Origin: Robiginitalea marina | Lineage (GTDB): Bacteria; Bacteroidota; Bacteroidia; Flavobacteriales; Flavobacteriaceae | DNA length: 64,000 nt | Reading direction: 5' to 3' | Assembly: GCF_024006985.1 (NCBI RefSeq) | Contig: NZ_JAMXIB010000002.1 | Location: forward strand, 186,001-250,000 | Shown here: positions 36,545-45,531 of the stretch, in pieces | How positions within the stretch are numbered: position 1 is the first letter of the stretch | Layout: every line of letters starts with the position of its first letter | Translations under genes and position numbers: made by a program | The notes under the pieces: model-generated | Seen by the model: the letters and a program-made list of their open reading frames with translations, nothing else | Database searches by the model: none | What the model was told of the DNA's origin: nothing

Positions 36545-37693
36545 CTAAGATTTCGAAAATTCCCCCAACACCCCGATCACATAATCCAGTTCTTCCAGGG
36601 TATTGTATTTGGAAAATGAAAAACGCAGGGAAGGCTGTTTCAGGGCCTCCCCATCGAGGATTTCCGCCAACACGTGAGACCCGGCATCGCTCCCTGACTG
36701 GCAGGCGCTGCCCCTGGAGCAGGCGATCCCCTTAAGGTCGAGGTGGAACAGGAGCATCTGGCTTTTGGAGGCGTCAAAGGGAAGCCGCACATTGACCAGG
36801 GTATAGGTGCTGCGTTCCATGTCTGCCGAAAGCCCGTTGAAAACAACCCCGGGAACCGCTTTTTTCAGGCCTTCCACAAAGTGTCGTTTAAGTCCCTCGA
36901 TGTAACGGCGCTCTTCCTCCAGGTGCTCATAGGCGGTGGTAAATGCCGTTTCCAGCCCAACGATATTGTGGTAGGCCTCCGTGCCTGCCCGAAAGCCCCT
37001 TTCCTGGGCCCCTCCGACAATCAGGGGTTTCAACCCGGTGTTTTTCCGGACATAGGCAAAGCCGACCCCTTTGGGGCCATGGAACTTATGCGCAGCAGCC
37101 GTGAGGAAATCCACAGGCGTGCGCTGCACATCCCATCGGAAATGCCCGATGGACTGTACCGAATCGGAGTGCAAAAGGGCCTCATGCCGCCGGCAAAGCG
37201 CGCCGAGGGCATCCATATCGACCAGGTTGCCGATCTCGTTGTTGACATGCATCAGGCTGACCAATTTTTTGGATGTATCAGCGCTTAGCAGGGCTTCAAG
37301 GGCTTCCATGTCGGGATTCCCCTCTGCCGTAAGCGGAACGTATTCAAGGCGGATGCCATATTCCCGGAGCAGGCACTCGGCCGTATGCAAAACGGCATGG
37401 TGCTCCACCCTGGAGGTGATGAGGGTTTCCACCCCCAGGTCGCGCACGGCACAGCGAAGGATCATATTATCTGCCTCGGTGCCACCTGAGGTAAAAATTA
37501 TCTCCCCGGGCTGGGCATTCAGCTCCCGGGCTATGGTCTTGCGGGCCTGTTCGATCCCTGTTTTGGCTGTCCGCCCAAAAGCATGGGTGGATGAGGGGTT
37601 TCCATAGCAGGTGCCCAGGGCCTCGTGCATGCGCTCGATCACTTCTTCCCTGAGCGGGGTGGTAGCAGCATTGTCAAGGTAAATTTGTTGCAT
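36545..37693 (-). CDS. Cysteine desulfurase
   Basis: A 382-residue PLP enzyme of the IscS/NifS family that takes sulfur from cysteine for iron-sulfur clusters and tRNA thiolation. It has the N-terminus IYLDNAATTPL, the PLP lysine in AAHKFHGPKG, and the active-site cysteine in the loop CSRGSACQSGSD. The loop is long, as in IscS/NifS rather than SufS. I start at ATG 37693, as the family begins there; the frame stays open 16 codons further up. It stands alone and is not next to isc or suf genes here. Confidence 0.93.
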   Translation of the reverse strand: MQQIYLDNAATTPLREEVIERMHEALGTCYGNPSSTHAFGRTAKTGIEQARKTIARELNAQPGEIIFTSGGTEADNMILRCAVRDLGVETLITSRVEHHAVLHTAECLLREYGIRLEYVPLTAEGNPDMEALEALLSADTSKKLVSLMHVNNEIGNLVDMDALGALCRRHEALLHSDSVQSIGHFRWDVQRTPVDFLTAAAHKFHGPKGVGFAYVRKNTGLKPLIVGGAQERGFRAGTEAYHNIVGLETAFTTAYEHLEEERRYIEGLKRHFVEGLKKAVPGVVFNGLSADMERSTYTLVNVRLPFDASKSQMLLFHLDLKGIACSRGSACQSGSDAGSHVLAEILDGEALKQPSLRFSFSKYNTLEELDYVIGVLGEFSKS

Positions 37694-37785
37694 CGCGTTT
37701 GAATCGTAGGGCCAAAAATAACCGTTTCCTTCGAAAATCATCTAAAAACAGGCAAAAGGTTTGGGCGGAAACGGGGGCTTTCCCC

Positions 37786-37793
37786 TACCTTTG
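37786..37793 (+). promoter_or_regulatory. -7 box that would give a leaderless lipoprotein mRNA
   Basis: TACCTTTG is a perfect -7 box ending 5 bp before the GTG start of the lipoprotein at 37799. The transcript would begin at or next to the start codon. Confidence 0.5.
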
Positions 37794-37798
37794 CTCCT

Positions 37799-38305
37799 GT
37801 GAAAAAAAGGTTTTTCTTACTGCTTCTTCCCGGCCTGTGGGCCTGTTCCGCCGGGGTGTTGGAAATCGATACCATCGATTTCAACCAGGAATCGATTCAG
37901 GTTTGCGGCAACCCCTCAACGGCTACTGAAGTGCTATTCAAACTCAAGGGGCCTGAAACCCTCATCCTCGAGTTGCAGCCGGGCCTGTTGCTAAACGAAG
38001 CCTCTTCGGATACCCTTACCAGTGCGGTGCCCGGCCAATCCCAGCTCATCTACCGGCTGTTGTCTGACCAGGCGACCACCGGGTATTTCTGCGATCCCAT
38101 CCCGCCGGTTTCACCCACAGTAGTGGAAGAGATCCTGGCGGCTGACGGGACGGTACAGGTCTTCACCACCCGCAACCCTTCGGACACCACCCAATTCGAA
38201 CACACCATAAGGCTTAAGGGCATCTCCTTTGTAAACGATTCCGGGGAACGGCTGACCAACCTGGAGGTGGACGAATTCGGCACCCTGGTCACCACCGCCA
38301 ACTAA
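37799..38305 (+). CDS. Hypothetical lipoprotein
   Basis: A 168-residue lipoprotein with a short signal and lipobox LWAC (cysteine near residue 16). The mature part is beta-rich with two cysteines (VCGNP near 36 and FCDP near 97) that may form a disulfide. I recognise no family. The start is GTG, placed directly after a perfect -7 box, so the mRNA may be leaderless. It converges on the Smr gene with a 4-base overlap (38302-38305). Confidence 0.72.
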   Translation: MKKRFFLLLLPGLWACSAGVLEIDTIDFNQESIQVCGNPSTATEVLFKLKGPETLILELQPGLLLNEASSDTLTSAVPGQSQLIYRLLSDQATTGYFCDPIPPVSPTVVEEILAADGTVQVFTTRNPSDTTQFEHTIRLKGISFVNDSGERLTNLEVDEFGTLVTTAN

Positions 38306-38850
38306 AGGCGGGCTTCCTGCGTGATGTAGACTTCGGTGGCCCCCATCCCATAAGTCCGGTAATCGGCATCCTGATACCGCAACCCCGGGTACCTGCGGAT
38401 CAGGGTATACAATTCTTCCCGCAAGACCCCTTCCCCCACCCCGTGGATAAACACCAGGCGTTGCAGCCTCTTACGGATGGCAAATTCAAGTTGCCCCCGG
38501 GCCGTGCGGAGCTGGTAATCCAAAATGTCGTGGGCCGACATGGCCCGGGTATCATCCAGGAGCTTGTCGATGTGCAAATCGACCTCCATGGGTGGGACCG
38601 TGCGCCCGCGCCGTGGGCTTTGTGGTTTTTTTGTGGGCTGGTGCTCCGCTGCCAGGGCCGCAGCCAGGGCAGCCTGGTCGAGGGGAATCTCCCCTGCCCC
38701 GGGCTGTGCGACCACGGCATCCGAATCCACTTCCAGTTCAAACCCTTCTGCGGTAAGGATGCGCACTTTCCCCGGCCATACCCTGAGGACCACCCCCTGG
38801 GTCAGTTCATCGAGCAACTGAACCCGATCCCCCACTTTAAAGCCTCTCAT
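38302..38850 (-). CDS. Smr-domain protein
   Basis: A 182-residue protein. The first 75 residues are an SH3-like/DUF2027 beta domain (MRGFKVGDRVQLLDELTQGV). After a linker the Smr domain (about 95-182) shows VDLHID and the active loop FIHGVGEGVLREEL. Smr domains nick DNA or cleave RNA and occur in MutS2 or stand-alone. In Bacteroidota this two-domain form is standard and binds nucleic acid; its exact role is unsettled. Its 3' end overlaps the convergent lipoprotein by four bases and its start overlaps the 66-residue membrane gene by 14. Confidence 0.88.
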   Translation of the reverse strand: MRGFKVGDRVQLLDELTQGVVLRVWPGKVRILTAEGFELEVDSDAVVAQPGAGEIPLDQAALAAALAAEHQPTKKPQSPRRGRTVPPMEVDLHIDKLLDDTRAMSAHDILDYQLRTARGQLEFAIRKRLQRLVFIHGVGEGVLREELYTLIRRYPGLRYQDADYRTYGMGATEVYITQEARL

Positions 38851-39037
38851 CCCCGTCGGTATTGGATGGCTCCCGGTCAGCCGGAAGGTTCCGCCTTGAA
38901 AGACCGTACAGGCCCAGCATCAACAGGCTGAACCCAAGGGCGAGGCCCAGTTCCTTAACCCTGAAGGTATTGGAAAGGAAAAGGAAGGCCGCCCCGGCCA
39001 GGGCGAACACAAAATAAATGGCGTGTTTTATTTTCAT
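38837..39037 (-). CDS. Small two-helix membrane protein
   Basis: A 66-residue protein with two hydrophobic segments (about 5-22 and 29-46) and a polar C-terminus. Its stop lies inside the first codons of the Smr gene (14-base overlap), so the two are probably co-translated. I do not recognise the family; a small membrane protein in this place, before the Smr gene, is common in flavobacterial genomes. The ATG at 39035-39037 is the only sensible start, and the DUF2752 gene is divergent from it. Confidence 0.6.
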   Translation of the reverse strand: MKIKHAIYFVFALAGAAFLFLSNTFRVKELGLALGFSLLMLGLYGLSRRNLPADREPSNTDGDERL

Positions 39038-39102
39038 TGCTCAAAAATAATAGTATTTTTCGTGGTACGAACCGAAATGGTAACGGCGTGCACTACCCCT
39101 GG

Positions 39103-39393
39103 ATGTTCATATTCCTGTCTGAAAGGCATATGCTGCCTTGCTTCAGCAAGCAGGTTTTCGGCCTGGACTGCCCGGGCTGCGGCTTGCAACGTTCTATTGT
39201 ACTCCTGCTAAAGGGGGATTTCGCCGATTCCTTTTTTATGTATCCCGGCCTGTTGCCGATGGTGGCCCTTTTCGGCTTCCTCGCGCTGAACCGGTTTATA
39301 CCCGTCAGAAAGGCCGGCACTATCACCTCCATCCTGGCGGGGACCACTGTTTTTGCTATCCTAACCAATTTTATAATCAAGATCGCCAACTAA
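39103..39393 (+). CDS. DUF2752 membrane protein
   Basis: About 96 residues with the DUF2752 signature CPGCGLQRS, then two membrane helices (about 46-63 and 74-95). The CPGCG knuckle looks like a metal or redox site; function is unknown. I start at ATG 39103; a TTG at 39037 and an ATG at 39130 are alternatives. It is followed by two small CCC-motif membrane genes at 12 and 58 bp, a cluster often kept together in Bacteroidota. A TATTTTTC box upstream (39054-39061) may be its -7 element. Confidence 0.8.
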   Translation: MFIFLSERHMLPCFSKQVFGLDCPGCGLQRSIVLLLKGDFADSFFMYPGLLPMVALFGFLALNRFIPVRKAGTITSILAGTTVFAILTNFIIKIAN

Positions 39394-39405
39394 TTGACCC
39401 TCTTT

Positions 39406-39738
39406 ATGGAACAACAAAAACTACCCAATGTAACCCTTGCCCTGGTACTGGGCATCCTTTCCTTCCTCTGCTGCTGTTTTGCCGGTTTACCCGGGGCACT
39501 GGTGGCCGCTATTGCCTTTTTCATCCTCAGGAACGATGAGAAGACCTACCGGGCCAACCCAGAGAACTACTCGAACTACAGCCAGCTGAAAACCGCAAAG
39601 ATCATCGCCATTGTGGGGATGGTAATCGGGGTGTTGTATTTCCTTTGGAGCGTCTTCCAGATCTACCAAATTGGCGGATGGGATGCTTACATGGAAAAAG
39701 TACAGGAAATGAGCGAACAATGGGGAGGCCAGAATTAA
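39406..39738 (+). CDS. CCC-motif membrane protein
   Basis: About 110 residues with two membrane helices (about 10-35 and 65-88). The first ends in FLCCCFAGLPGALVAAIAFF, a triple cysteine that gives the family its name. The loop between the helices is polar and tyrosine-rich (KTYRANPENYSNYSQ). The layout is that of CD225/dispanin-like proteins. Function is unknown. A TTG 12 bp upstream is in frame; I take ATG 39406. It sits between the DUF2752 gene and a related protein. Confidence 0.8.
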   Translation: MEQQKLPNVTLALVLGILSFLCCCFAGLPGALVAAIAFFILRNDEKTYRANPENYSNYSQLKTAKIIAIVGMVIGVLYFLWSVFQIYQIGGWDAYMEKVQEMSEQWGGQN

Positions 39739-39796
39739 GGACCTGCCCGGAGCGGATTCCTCAAGTCGTAAACCCCCTAAAATTAAAACAGATACT

Positions 39797-40099
39797 ATGA
39801 GCCAGGAACCTCTGCCCGGTGCCAGTACAGCCATGACCATGGGAATCCTCTCCATTGTGGGAGCCGTGGTCTGCTGCGGGCCATTTGCAGCTATCTTCAG
39901 CATCATTGGCCTCAGCAGTGCCAAAAAAGCGGAAACGACCTACCAGCAGGACCCGGACCGGTATTCAGGATATGAAAATGTCAGGACTTCCCGGGTACTC
40001 TCGTACATCGGCCTGGCCCTTTCCCTGATCATGTTGGTGGTGGTTATCCTGTACTTCGGGGTCATCATCGCCCTGGTCACCAGCGGAGAGTTGCACTAA
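39797..40099 (+). CDS. DUF4190-like small membrane protein
   Basis: A 100-residue protein with two membrane helices (about 12-38 and 66-95) and a central polar loop with tyrosines (TTYQQDPDRYSGYENV). The layout copies that of the preceding CCC-motif gene (there CCC, here VVCCGPFAAI), so the two are likely paralogs from an old duplication. A bidirectional terminator follows. Function unknown. Start ATG 39797 is clear; the gap to the gene before is 58 bp. Confidence 0.8.
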   Translation: MSQEPLPGASTAMTMGILSIVGAVVCCGPFAAIFSIIGLSSAKKAETTYQQDPDRYSGYENVRTSRVLSYIGLALSLIMLVVVILYFGVIIALVTSGELH

Positions 40100-40114
40100 G
40101 TCCTGCAAGGCCCA

Positions 40115-40148
40115 AACAAAAAAACCGGCGCTTGCCGGTTTTTTTGTT
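40115..40148. terminator. Bidirectional terminator between the DUF4190 gene and recQ
   Basis: AACAAAAAAACCGGC and GCCGGTTTTTTTGTT form a long perfect stem with a GCTT loop and T runs in both directions. It serves the two convergent genes. Confidence 0.85.
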
Positions 40149-40160
40149 GGCCTTTGATAA

Positions 40161-42356
40161 TCAGTTCGCCACCTCGCTCATGAACTTCAGCCGGTACAGG
40201 CGAAGTTCCTCGTCCTCATACTCTCCATCGAATTCCTTTAGGGCCTCCTCGATATTGTCGGTTTCGGCTTCCAGGAAATACTCGTGGATTTCTTCCTGCT
40301 GGTCCTCATCAAGGATCTCATCGATGTAATAGCCGAGGTCGAGCCGGGTGCCGCTGAATACGATCTGCTCCATTTCCTTGACCAGATCAGAGAGCTGGAG
40401 CCCCTTGGCCGCCGCAATATCATCGAGGGGCAGTTTGCGGTCCACATTCTGGATGATGTAGAGCTTCAGGCCGGAATTGGCCCCGGTGGTGCGGACCACC
40501 AGGTCTTCGGGACGGGTAATGTCGTTCTCCTCCACGTAGCGGGAAATCAATTCCATAAAGGGGCGTCCGTACTTCCGGGCCTTCCCTTCCCCCACCCCGT
40601 GCACATTGGTTAGCTCCTCAAGGGTGATCGGATATTTCAGGGCCATATCTTCCAGGGAAGGGTCCTGGAAAATCACATATGGGGGCACATCCTGTTTTTG
40701 GGCCTCCTTGCGACGGAGGTCTTTCAGCATCTTCAGCAGGGTTTCGTCGGCCACGGCATCCCGGGAACCGGCCTGGGGGGTTCCCCTGCCTTCTTCCTCT
40801 TCCGGGTATACATGGTCCTTGGTCATCATGAACGAAGACGGGGAATGCAGATAAGCCTCCCCGGCTTCCGTGAGGTGGAGGATCCCGTATTGCTCGATTT
40901 CCTTGCGGAGCAGGCCCGCCACCAGCACCTGCCGTATCAGGGCCATCCAGTAATGCTTTTCATGGTCTTTCCCAATGCCAAAAAACGGCTTCTCATCGGT
41001 TTTATGGGAGGCAATGAGCGCATTGGTGCCCCCGGTAAGCACCTTGACGATTTCCCTCGCCTTGAACTTCTGGTTGGTTCCCTGTACTACCTGCAAAAGC
41101 TTTACCACGCTCTCCTGGGCTTCTTCCTTTTCCTTGGGGTTCCGGGCGTTGTCGTCCATGTCGGCCCCTTCCCCATGGACCTCGTCGAACTCCTCCCCAA
41201 AATAATGTAGGATGAATTTCCTTCGCGACATGGAGGTCTCGGCATAGGCCACGATTTCCTGAAGGAGGGCATTCCCGATCTCCTGCTCGGCCACCGGTTT
41301 GCCCGACATGAATTTTTCCAGTTTCTCCACGTCCTTATACGCATAGAAGGCGAGGCAGTGGCCTTCCCCCCCATCCCTTCCGGCCCTGCCGGTTTCCTGG
41401 TAATAGCTTTCGATGCTCTTGGGGATGTCGTGGTGGATCACGTAGCGCACATCGGGCTTGTCGATACCCATGCCGAAGGCAATGGTGGCCACCACCACAT
41501 CCACTTCTTCCATCAGGAACATATCCTGGTACCTGGCGCGTGTTTTTGCATCAAAGCCGGCGTGATAGGGCACGGCGGAAATCCCGTTCACCTGTAGCAC
41601 CTGGGCCAGTTCTTCTACCCGCTTGCGGCTTAGGCAATAGATAATCCCCGATTTCCCCGCATTTTTTTTGACAAAACGGATAATGTCCCCATCCACGTTC
41701 CGGGTTTTGGGGCGCACTTCATAGAAGAGGTTCGGGCGGTTAAAGGAGGCTTTGAAGACCTCGGCATCGGGGATGCCAAGGTTCTTGAGGATGTCTTCCT
41801 GCACCTTGGGGGTCGCGGTGGCCGTCAGGGCAATCAGGGGGATCCCCTCCCCGAGGCGATTGATGATCGCCCGCAGGTTGCGGTATTCCGGACGAAAATC
41901 GTGACCCCACTCAGAGATGCAGTGGGCCTCGTCTATCGCCACGAAAGAGAGGGTGACCCCCTGCAGGAAATCCACATATTCCTCTTTGGTGAGCGATTCC
42001 GGGGCCACGTACAGAAGCTTGGTCACCCCGGTGGTAATATCCTTCTTGACCTTCCGGATTTCGCTTTTGGTCAGGGAACTGTTCAGCACGTGGGCCACCC
42101 CTTCGTGGTCCGAAACCCCCCTGAGGGCATCCACCTGGTTTTTCATCAGGGCGATCAGGGGAGAAACCACAATGGCCGTCCCCTCCTTGATCAGGGCGGG
42201 CAACTGGTAGCAAAGGGATTTCCCTCCCCCGGTGGGCATAATGACAAAAGCGTTTCGACCCTCCATGATGGTGTTGATCACATCCTCCTGAAGGCCCTTG
42301 AATTGAGAAAAACCAAAATATTTTTTTAGGGAAGCCTTTAAATCAAGTTCATTCAT
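40161..42356 (-). CDS. recQ: ATP-dependent DNA helicase RecQ
   Basis: About 731 residues. Helicase core with Walker A MPTGGGKS, motif II AIDEAHCISEWGHDFRPEY and motif VI QETGRAGRDG; then the RecQ C-terminal zinc and winged-helix region, and an HRDC domain (VHGVGEGKARKYG). The zinc-binding region looks degenerate: the usual cysteines are hard to find (SRRKFILHYFGEEFD), as in many Bacteroidota RecQ of the longer kind. It unwinds DNA for recombination and repair. Start at ATG 42356 or at 42362, two codons earlier. It is divergent from kdsD. Confidence 0.94.
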   Translation of the reverse strand: MNELDLKASLKKYFGFSQFKGLQEDVINTIMEGRNAFVIMPTGGGKSLCYQLPALIKEGTAIVVSPLIALMKNQVDALRGVSDHEGVAHVLNSSLTKSEIRKVKKDITTGVTKLLYVAPESLTKEEYVDFLQGVTLSFVAIDEAHCISEWGHDFRPEYRNLRAIINRLGEGIPLIALTATATPKVQEDILKNLGIPDAEVFKASFNRPNLFYEVRPKTRNVDGDIIRFVKKNAGKSGIIYCLSRKRVEELAQVLQVNGISAVPYHAGFDAKTRARYQDMFLMEEVDVVVATIAFGMGIDKPDVRYVIHHDIPKSIESYYQETGRAGRDGGEGHCLAFYAYKDVEKLEKFMSGKPVAEQEIGNALLQEIVAYAETSMSRRKFILHYFGEEFDEVHGEGADMDDNARNPKEKEEAQESVVKLLQVVQGTNQKFKAREIVKVLTGGTNALIASHKTDEKPFFGIGKDHEKHYWMALIRQVLVAGLLRKEIEQYGILHLTEAGEAYLHSPSSFMMTKDHVYPEEEEGRGTPQAGSRDAVADETLLKMLKDLRRKEAQKQDVPPYVIFQDPSLEDMALKYPITLEELTNVHGVGEGKARKYGRPFMELISRYVEENDITRPEDLVVRTTGANSGLKLYIIQNVDRKLPLDDIAAAKGLQLSDLVKEMEQIVFSGTRLDLGYYIDEILDEDQQEEIHEYFLEAETDNIEEALKEFDGEYEDEELRLYRLKFMSEVAN

Positions 42357-42469
42357 TATCATTCTTCAGAACCATTTATGGAAAATTTCCTTTTCCGGGA
42401 AAAATATTCAACACGCCAGCCAGGGGACTTTCGGAAGAAATTTCATGCCCGGGCGCGAAAAGGGTGCAG

Positions 42470-42504
42470 TTTGGAATTCTTTCGAATTAGATTGATTAAT
42501 TTTG
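42470..42504 (+). promoter_or_regulatory. kdsD promoter
   Basis: TTTG at 42470-42473 and TAATTTTG at 42497-42504 are 23 bp apart, matching the Bacteroidota promoter pattern. Transcription would begin near 42508-42510, about 90 bp before kdsD, inside the long AT-rich gap. Confidence 0.6.
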
Positions 42505-42597
42505 TTGTATTAAAGATAGCACATTCTTTTAGATTGCCGCCTAATTTTAAGGGGAATTTAAGGAATCTGCCACCCGTTGAAAATTTAATGCAAAACC

Positions 42598-43563
42598 TTG
42601 AAGGACAGTAAAGCTATACTCGATCTGGCCCGGAAAACCATTGCTTCGGAAGCCCGGGCGATCAGCTATCTGGGCAGCCTGCTGGACGAGGATTTCGCCC
42701 TTGCCGTGCAGTGTATCCTGAAGTCGGAAGGCAGGGTGGTGGTCAGCGGTATCGGAAAGAGCGCCATCATTGCCTCGAAGATCGTGGCCACCCTCAATTC
42801 CACGGGTACCCCGGCTATTTTCATGCACGCCGCAGACGCCATCCATGGCGACCTTGGCACCATCCAAAAGAACGATGTGGTGATCTGCATCTCCAAAAGC
42901 GGGAATACCCCTGAAATAAAAATGCTGGTGCCCCTGATCAAACAGGGTGCCAACACCCTGATCGGCATGACCGGGAATACCGACTCCTTCCTGGCCCAGA
43001 AAGCCGATTACGTGCTCAACACCTACGTGGAAAAGGAGGCCTGCCCGAACAACCTGGCCCCGACCACCAGTACCACGGCCCAGATGGTGGTCGGGGATGC
43101 CCTGGCCATTTGCCTGCTGGAACTCAGGGGGTTCAGCAGCCGCGATTTTGCCCGGTACCACCCGGGGGGCACCCTGGGCAAAAAACTCTACCTGAGGGTC
43201 GGGGACATTACCTCACAAAACCTGATCCCGCAGGTAAGCCCGGATACCCCCGTAAAACACGCCATCGTGGAGATCTCCGAAAAAATGCTGGGGGTTACCG
43301 CAGTGCTTGACGGTGAAACCATTGTGGGCATCATCACCGATGGGGACATCAGGCGGATGCTGAATAAATACGACAATATCAGCGGTCTCCGGGCCCGGGA
43401 TGTCATGACCTCCAACCCGAAAACCATCGGCACCGACGTCCTGGCCGTAAAAGCGCTGAAAACCATGCAGGACAACGACATCTCCCAACTCCTTGCCGTG
43501 GAGGGGACAAAGTACCGGGGGGTGGTCCACCTACATAACCTCTTAAAGGAAGGAATACTCTAA
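42598..43563 (+). CDS. kdsD: Arabinose-5-phosphate isomerase, KpsF/GutQ family
   Basis: A 321-residue enzyme with a SIS domain (about 1-180; GIGKSAIIASKIVATLNSTG, then HAADAIHGDLG) and two CBS domains (about 195-321). It converts ribulose-5-P to arabinose-5-P, the first step to Kdo for lipopolysaccharide. The start is TTG at 42598: there is no in-frame ATG upstream before a stop (TAA 42586-42588) and the protein N-terminus fits the family from here. An overlapping mini-frame (ATG 42588 to TAA 42611) covers this TTG. tatC follows with a one-base overlap. Confidence 0.9.
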   Translation: MKDSKAILDLARKTIASEARAISYLGSLLDEDFALAVQCILKSEGRVVVSGIGKSAIIASKIVATLNSTGTPAIFMHAADAIHGDLGTIQKNDVVICISKSGNTPEIKMLVPLIKQGANTLIGMTGNTDSFLAQKADYVLNTYVEKEACPNNLAPTTSTTAQMVVGDALAICLLELRGFSSRDFARYHPGGTLGKKLYLRVGDITSQNLIPQVSPDTPVKHAIVEISEKMLGVTAVLDGETIVGIITDGDIRRMLNKYDNISGLRARDVMTSNPKTIGTDVLAVKALKTMQDNDISQLLAVEGTKYRGVVHLHNLLKEGIL

Positions 43564-44405
43564 TGGCTAAAGTGAGAAAGGACCCAAATGAAATGTCCTT
43601 CCTGGACCATTTGGAAGAGCTCCGCTGGCACCTGATCCGGTCCACCGTGGCAATTGTGATCATCGGCATTGCCGCCTTCCTGATGAAGGATTTTATCTTC
43701 GACACCGTCATTTTCGGGCCCAAGAAGATGAGTTTTCCCACCTACCGCCTCTTTTGCGACATCGCCACCCGCCTGGGGCTGAATTCGGCCTTTTGCGCCG
43801 ATGAGCTGCCTTTTACCATCCAGAACCGGACCATGGCCGGGCAATTTTCCGCCCACATTTGGACCTCCATCTGGGCGGGTTTCATCGTGGGGTTTCCTTA
43901 CGTGCTCTACGAAATGTGGAAGTTCATCAGCCCGGGGCTCTATGAAAACGAACGGAAAAACTCCAGGGGCTTCATCCTGGTCGCTTCCCTGCTGTTTTTC
44001 ATGGGGGTACTGTTCGGCTACTATGTAGTAGCCCCCCTTTCGATCAATTTCCTGGGGACCTACCAGGTCAGCAAAGAAGTGTCTAACGAGATCGATATTG
44101 CCTCCTTCATCTCCACGGTAAGGGCTTCGGTAATTGCGTGCGGTCTGATGTTCGAACTGCCCATCATCATCTACTTCCTTACCCGGGTGGGCCTGGTGAC
44201 GCCGGAGTTCCTCAAGAAGTATCGAAAGATTGCACTGGTGATCGTGCTGATCGTCTCTGCCGTGATCACCCCCCCGGACGTGGCCAGCCAGATCATTGTC
44301 TCCATCCCCGTCCTGGTGCTGTATCAGGTTAGTATCTATATTTCCGGAATCGTCCTGAAACGGGACGCCAAAAAAGCCAAGACCAATGCCGAATCCCGTC
44401 GATGA
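43563..44405 (+). CDS. tatC: Twin-arginine translocase subunit TatC
   Basis: A 280-residue protein with six membrane segments. The N-terminus (MSFLDHLEELRWHLIRS) has the conserved HLEELR motif that docks twin-arginine signal peptides. No tatA/B gene is next to it; they usually lie elsewhere in this group. Between helices 1 and 2 is the long periplasmic loop typical of Bacteroidota TatC. Its ATG overlaps the kdsD stop by one base, and its last 20 bases overlap the next gene, so kdsD, tatC and the CMD-family gene form one unit. Confidence 0.96.
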   Translation: MAKVRKDPNEMSFLDHLEELRWHLIRSTVAIVIIGIAAFLMKDFIFDTVIFGPKKMSFPTYRLFCDIATRLGLNSAFCADELPFTIQNRTMAGQFSAHIWTSIWAGFIVGFPYVLYEMWKFISPGLYENERKNSRGFILVASLLFFMGVLFGYYVVAPLSINFLGTYQVSKEVSNEIDIASFISTVRASVIACGLMFELPIIIYFLTRVGLVTPEFLKKYRKIALVIVLIVSAVITPPDVASQIIVSIPVLVLYQVSIYISGIVLKRDAKKAKTNAESRR

Positions 44406-44733
44406 CTTCAACGCCTACCGCGAACGGATGAACGAAAAGCTGCTGGGCTCCGACAGCAAGCTCATCAAGCGGATTTTCAACCTCGACACCAACGCCTACC
44501 TGCCGGGGTCCCTGGATGTAAAAACCAAGGAGCTCCTGGGGCTGGTAGCCTCCGCGGTCCTCCGCTGCGACGACTGCATCCGCTATCACCTGCAAACCCT
44601 GCATGAACAGGGCGCCACCAAAGAAGAAGTCATGGAAACCCTGGGGATAGCCACCCTGGTGGGCGGCACCATTGTAATCCCCCACCTGAGGCGGGCCTAT
44701 GAATTCTGGGAGGCCCTTGAAGGGCAGGGTTAA
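44386..44733 (+). CDS. Carboxymuconolactone decarboxylase-family (AhpD-like) protein
   Basis: A 115-residue helical protein with the CxxC of the AhpD type (CDDCIRYH) near residue 64 and the later GIATLVGGTIVIPHLRRA stretch. The family includes decarboxylases and peroxidase partners; the CxxC-x3-H motif points to a peroxidase-like redox role. It starts 20 bases inside tatC, so translation is coupled to it. It is followed after 57 bp by the lptB gene, which has its own -7 box. Confidence 0.86.
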   Translation: MPNPVDDFNAYRERMNEKLLGSDSKLIKRIFNLDTNAYLPGSLDVKTKELLGLVASAVLRCDDCIRYHLQTLHEQGATKEEVMETLGIATLVGGTIVIPHLRRAYEFWEALEGQG

Positions 44734-44772
44734 AAAATCCCCAATTCCTTTTCGACCAAGCCCTAAAAGCCT

Positions 44773-44780
44773 TAGTTTTG
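44773..44780 (+). promoter_or_regulatory. -7 box of lptB
   Basis: TAGTTTTG fits TAnnTTTG and ends 10 bp before the lptB ATG, so the 5' leader would be only a few bases. Confidence 0.45.
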
Positions 44781-44790
44781 GGGCCTGCCT

Positions 44791-45531
44791 ATGAAGCTGA
44801 GCGCCGAGAATATCATGAAATCGTACCGGGGCCGCCAGGTGGTCCGGGGGATTTCCCTTGAAGTCAACCAGGGGGAAATCGTCGGCCTTTTGGGGCCGAA
44901 TGGGGCCGGAAAAACAACTTCTTTCTACATGATCGTGGGGCTGATCAGGCCCAACGGGGGGCAGATCTTCCTCGACGATACCGAAATCACCCAGTTCCCC
45001 ATGTATAAGCGCGCCCAACACGGGATCGGATACCTCGCCCAGGAGGCTTCGGTATTCCGGAAGCTGAGCGTGGAGAAAAACATCCTCAGCGTATTGCAGC
45101 TGACCTCCCTGAGCAAAAAAGAACAGCACCTGCGCCTGGAAAGCCTGCTGGAGGAGTTCGGCATTGGCCATATCCGCAAAAACCGCGGGGACCTCCTGTC
45201 AGGGGGGGAGCGCCGCCGCACCGAAATAGCCCGGGCGCTGGCAACCGACCCCAAATTCATCCTCCTGGACGAGCCCTTTGCCGGGGTTGACCCTGTTGCC
45301 GTAGAAGATATCCAGCGGATCGTCGCCCAGTTGAAAGAACGGAATATCGGGATCCTGATCACAGACCACAATGTGCAGGAGACCCTTGCGATAACCGAAC
45401 GGTCGTACCTGATGTTCGAAGGTGGCATCCTGAAGTCAGGGGTGCCGGAAGACCTCGCAGCGGATGAGATGGTCAGGAAGGTATACCTGGGGCAGAATTT
45501 CGAGCTGCGGAAGAAAAAACTTTCCTTTTAA
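44791..45531 (+). CDS. lptB: Lipopolysaccharide export ATPase LptB
   Basis: A 246-residue ABC ATPase with Walker [10 protein letters not shown] (about 37-45), signature [15 protein letters not shown], Walker [12 protein letters not shown] and H-loop TDHNVQ. The Q-loop/KNILSVLQL stretch is that of LptB rather than LivG. It powers extraction of lipopolysaccharide from the inner membrane together with LptFG, not in the window. The call rests on overall LptB pattern, including the EKNILSV and the C-terminal [10 protein letters not shown]. It converges on pssA with a 4-base overlap. Confidence 0.94.
   Translation: MKLSAENIMKSYRGRQVVRGISLEVNQGEIVGLLGPNGAGKTTSFYMIVGLIRPNGGQIFLDDTEITQFPMYKRAQHGIGYLAQEASVFRKLSVEKNILSVLQLTSLSKKEQHLRLESLLEEFGIGHIRKNRGDLLSGGERRRTEIARALATDPKFILLDEPFAGVDPVAVEDIQRIVAQLKERNIGILITDHNVQETLAITERSYLMFEGGILKSGVPEDLAADEMVRKVYLGQNFELRKKKLSF

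Noticed and set aside
42378-42611. A 77-codon frame in the recQ-kdsD gap
   Set aside because: The kdsD promoter (TTTG-N23-TAATTTTG) lies inside it and would start transcription downstream of its ATG; the sequence has no recognisable domain.
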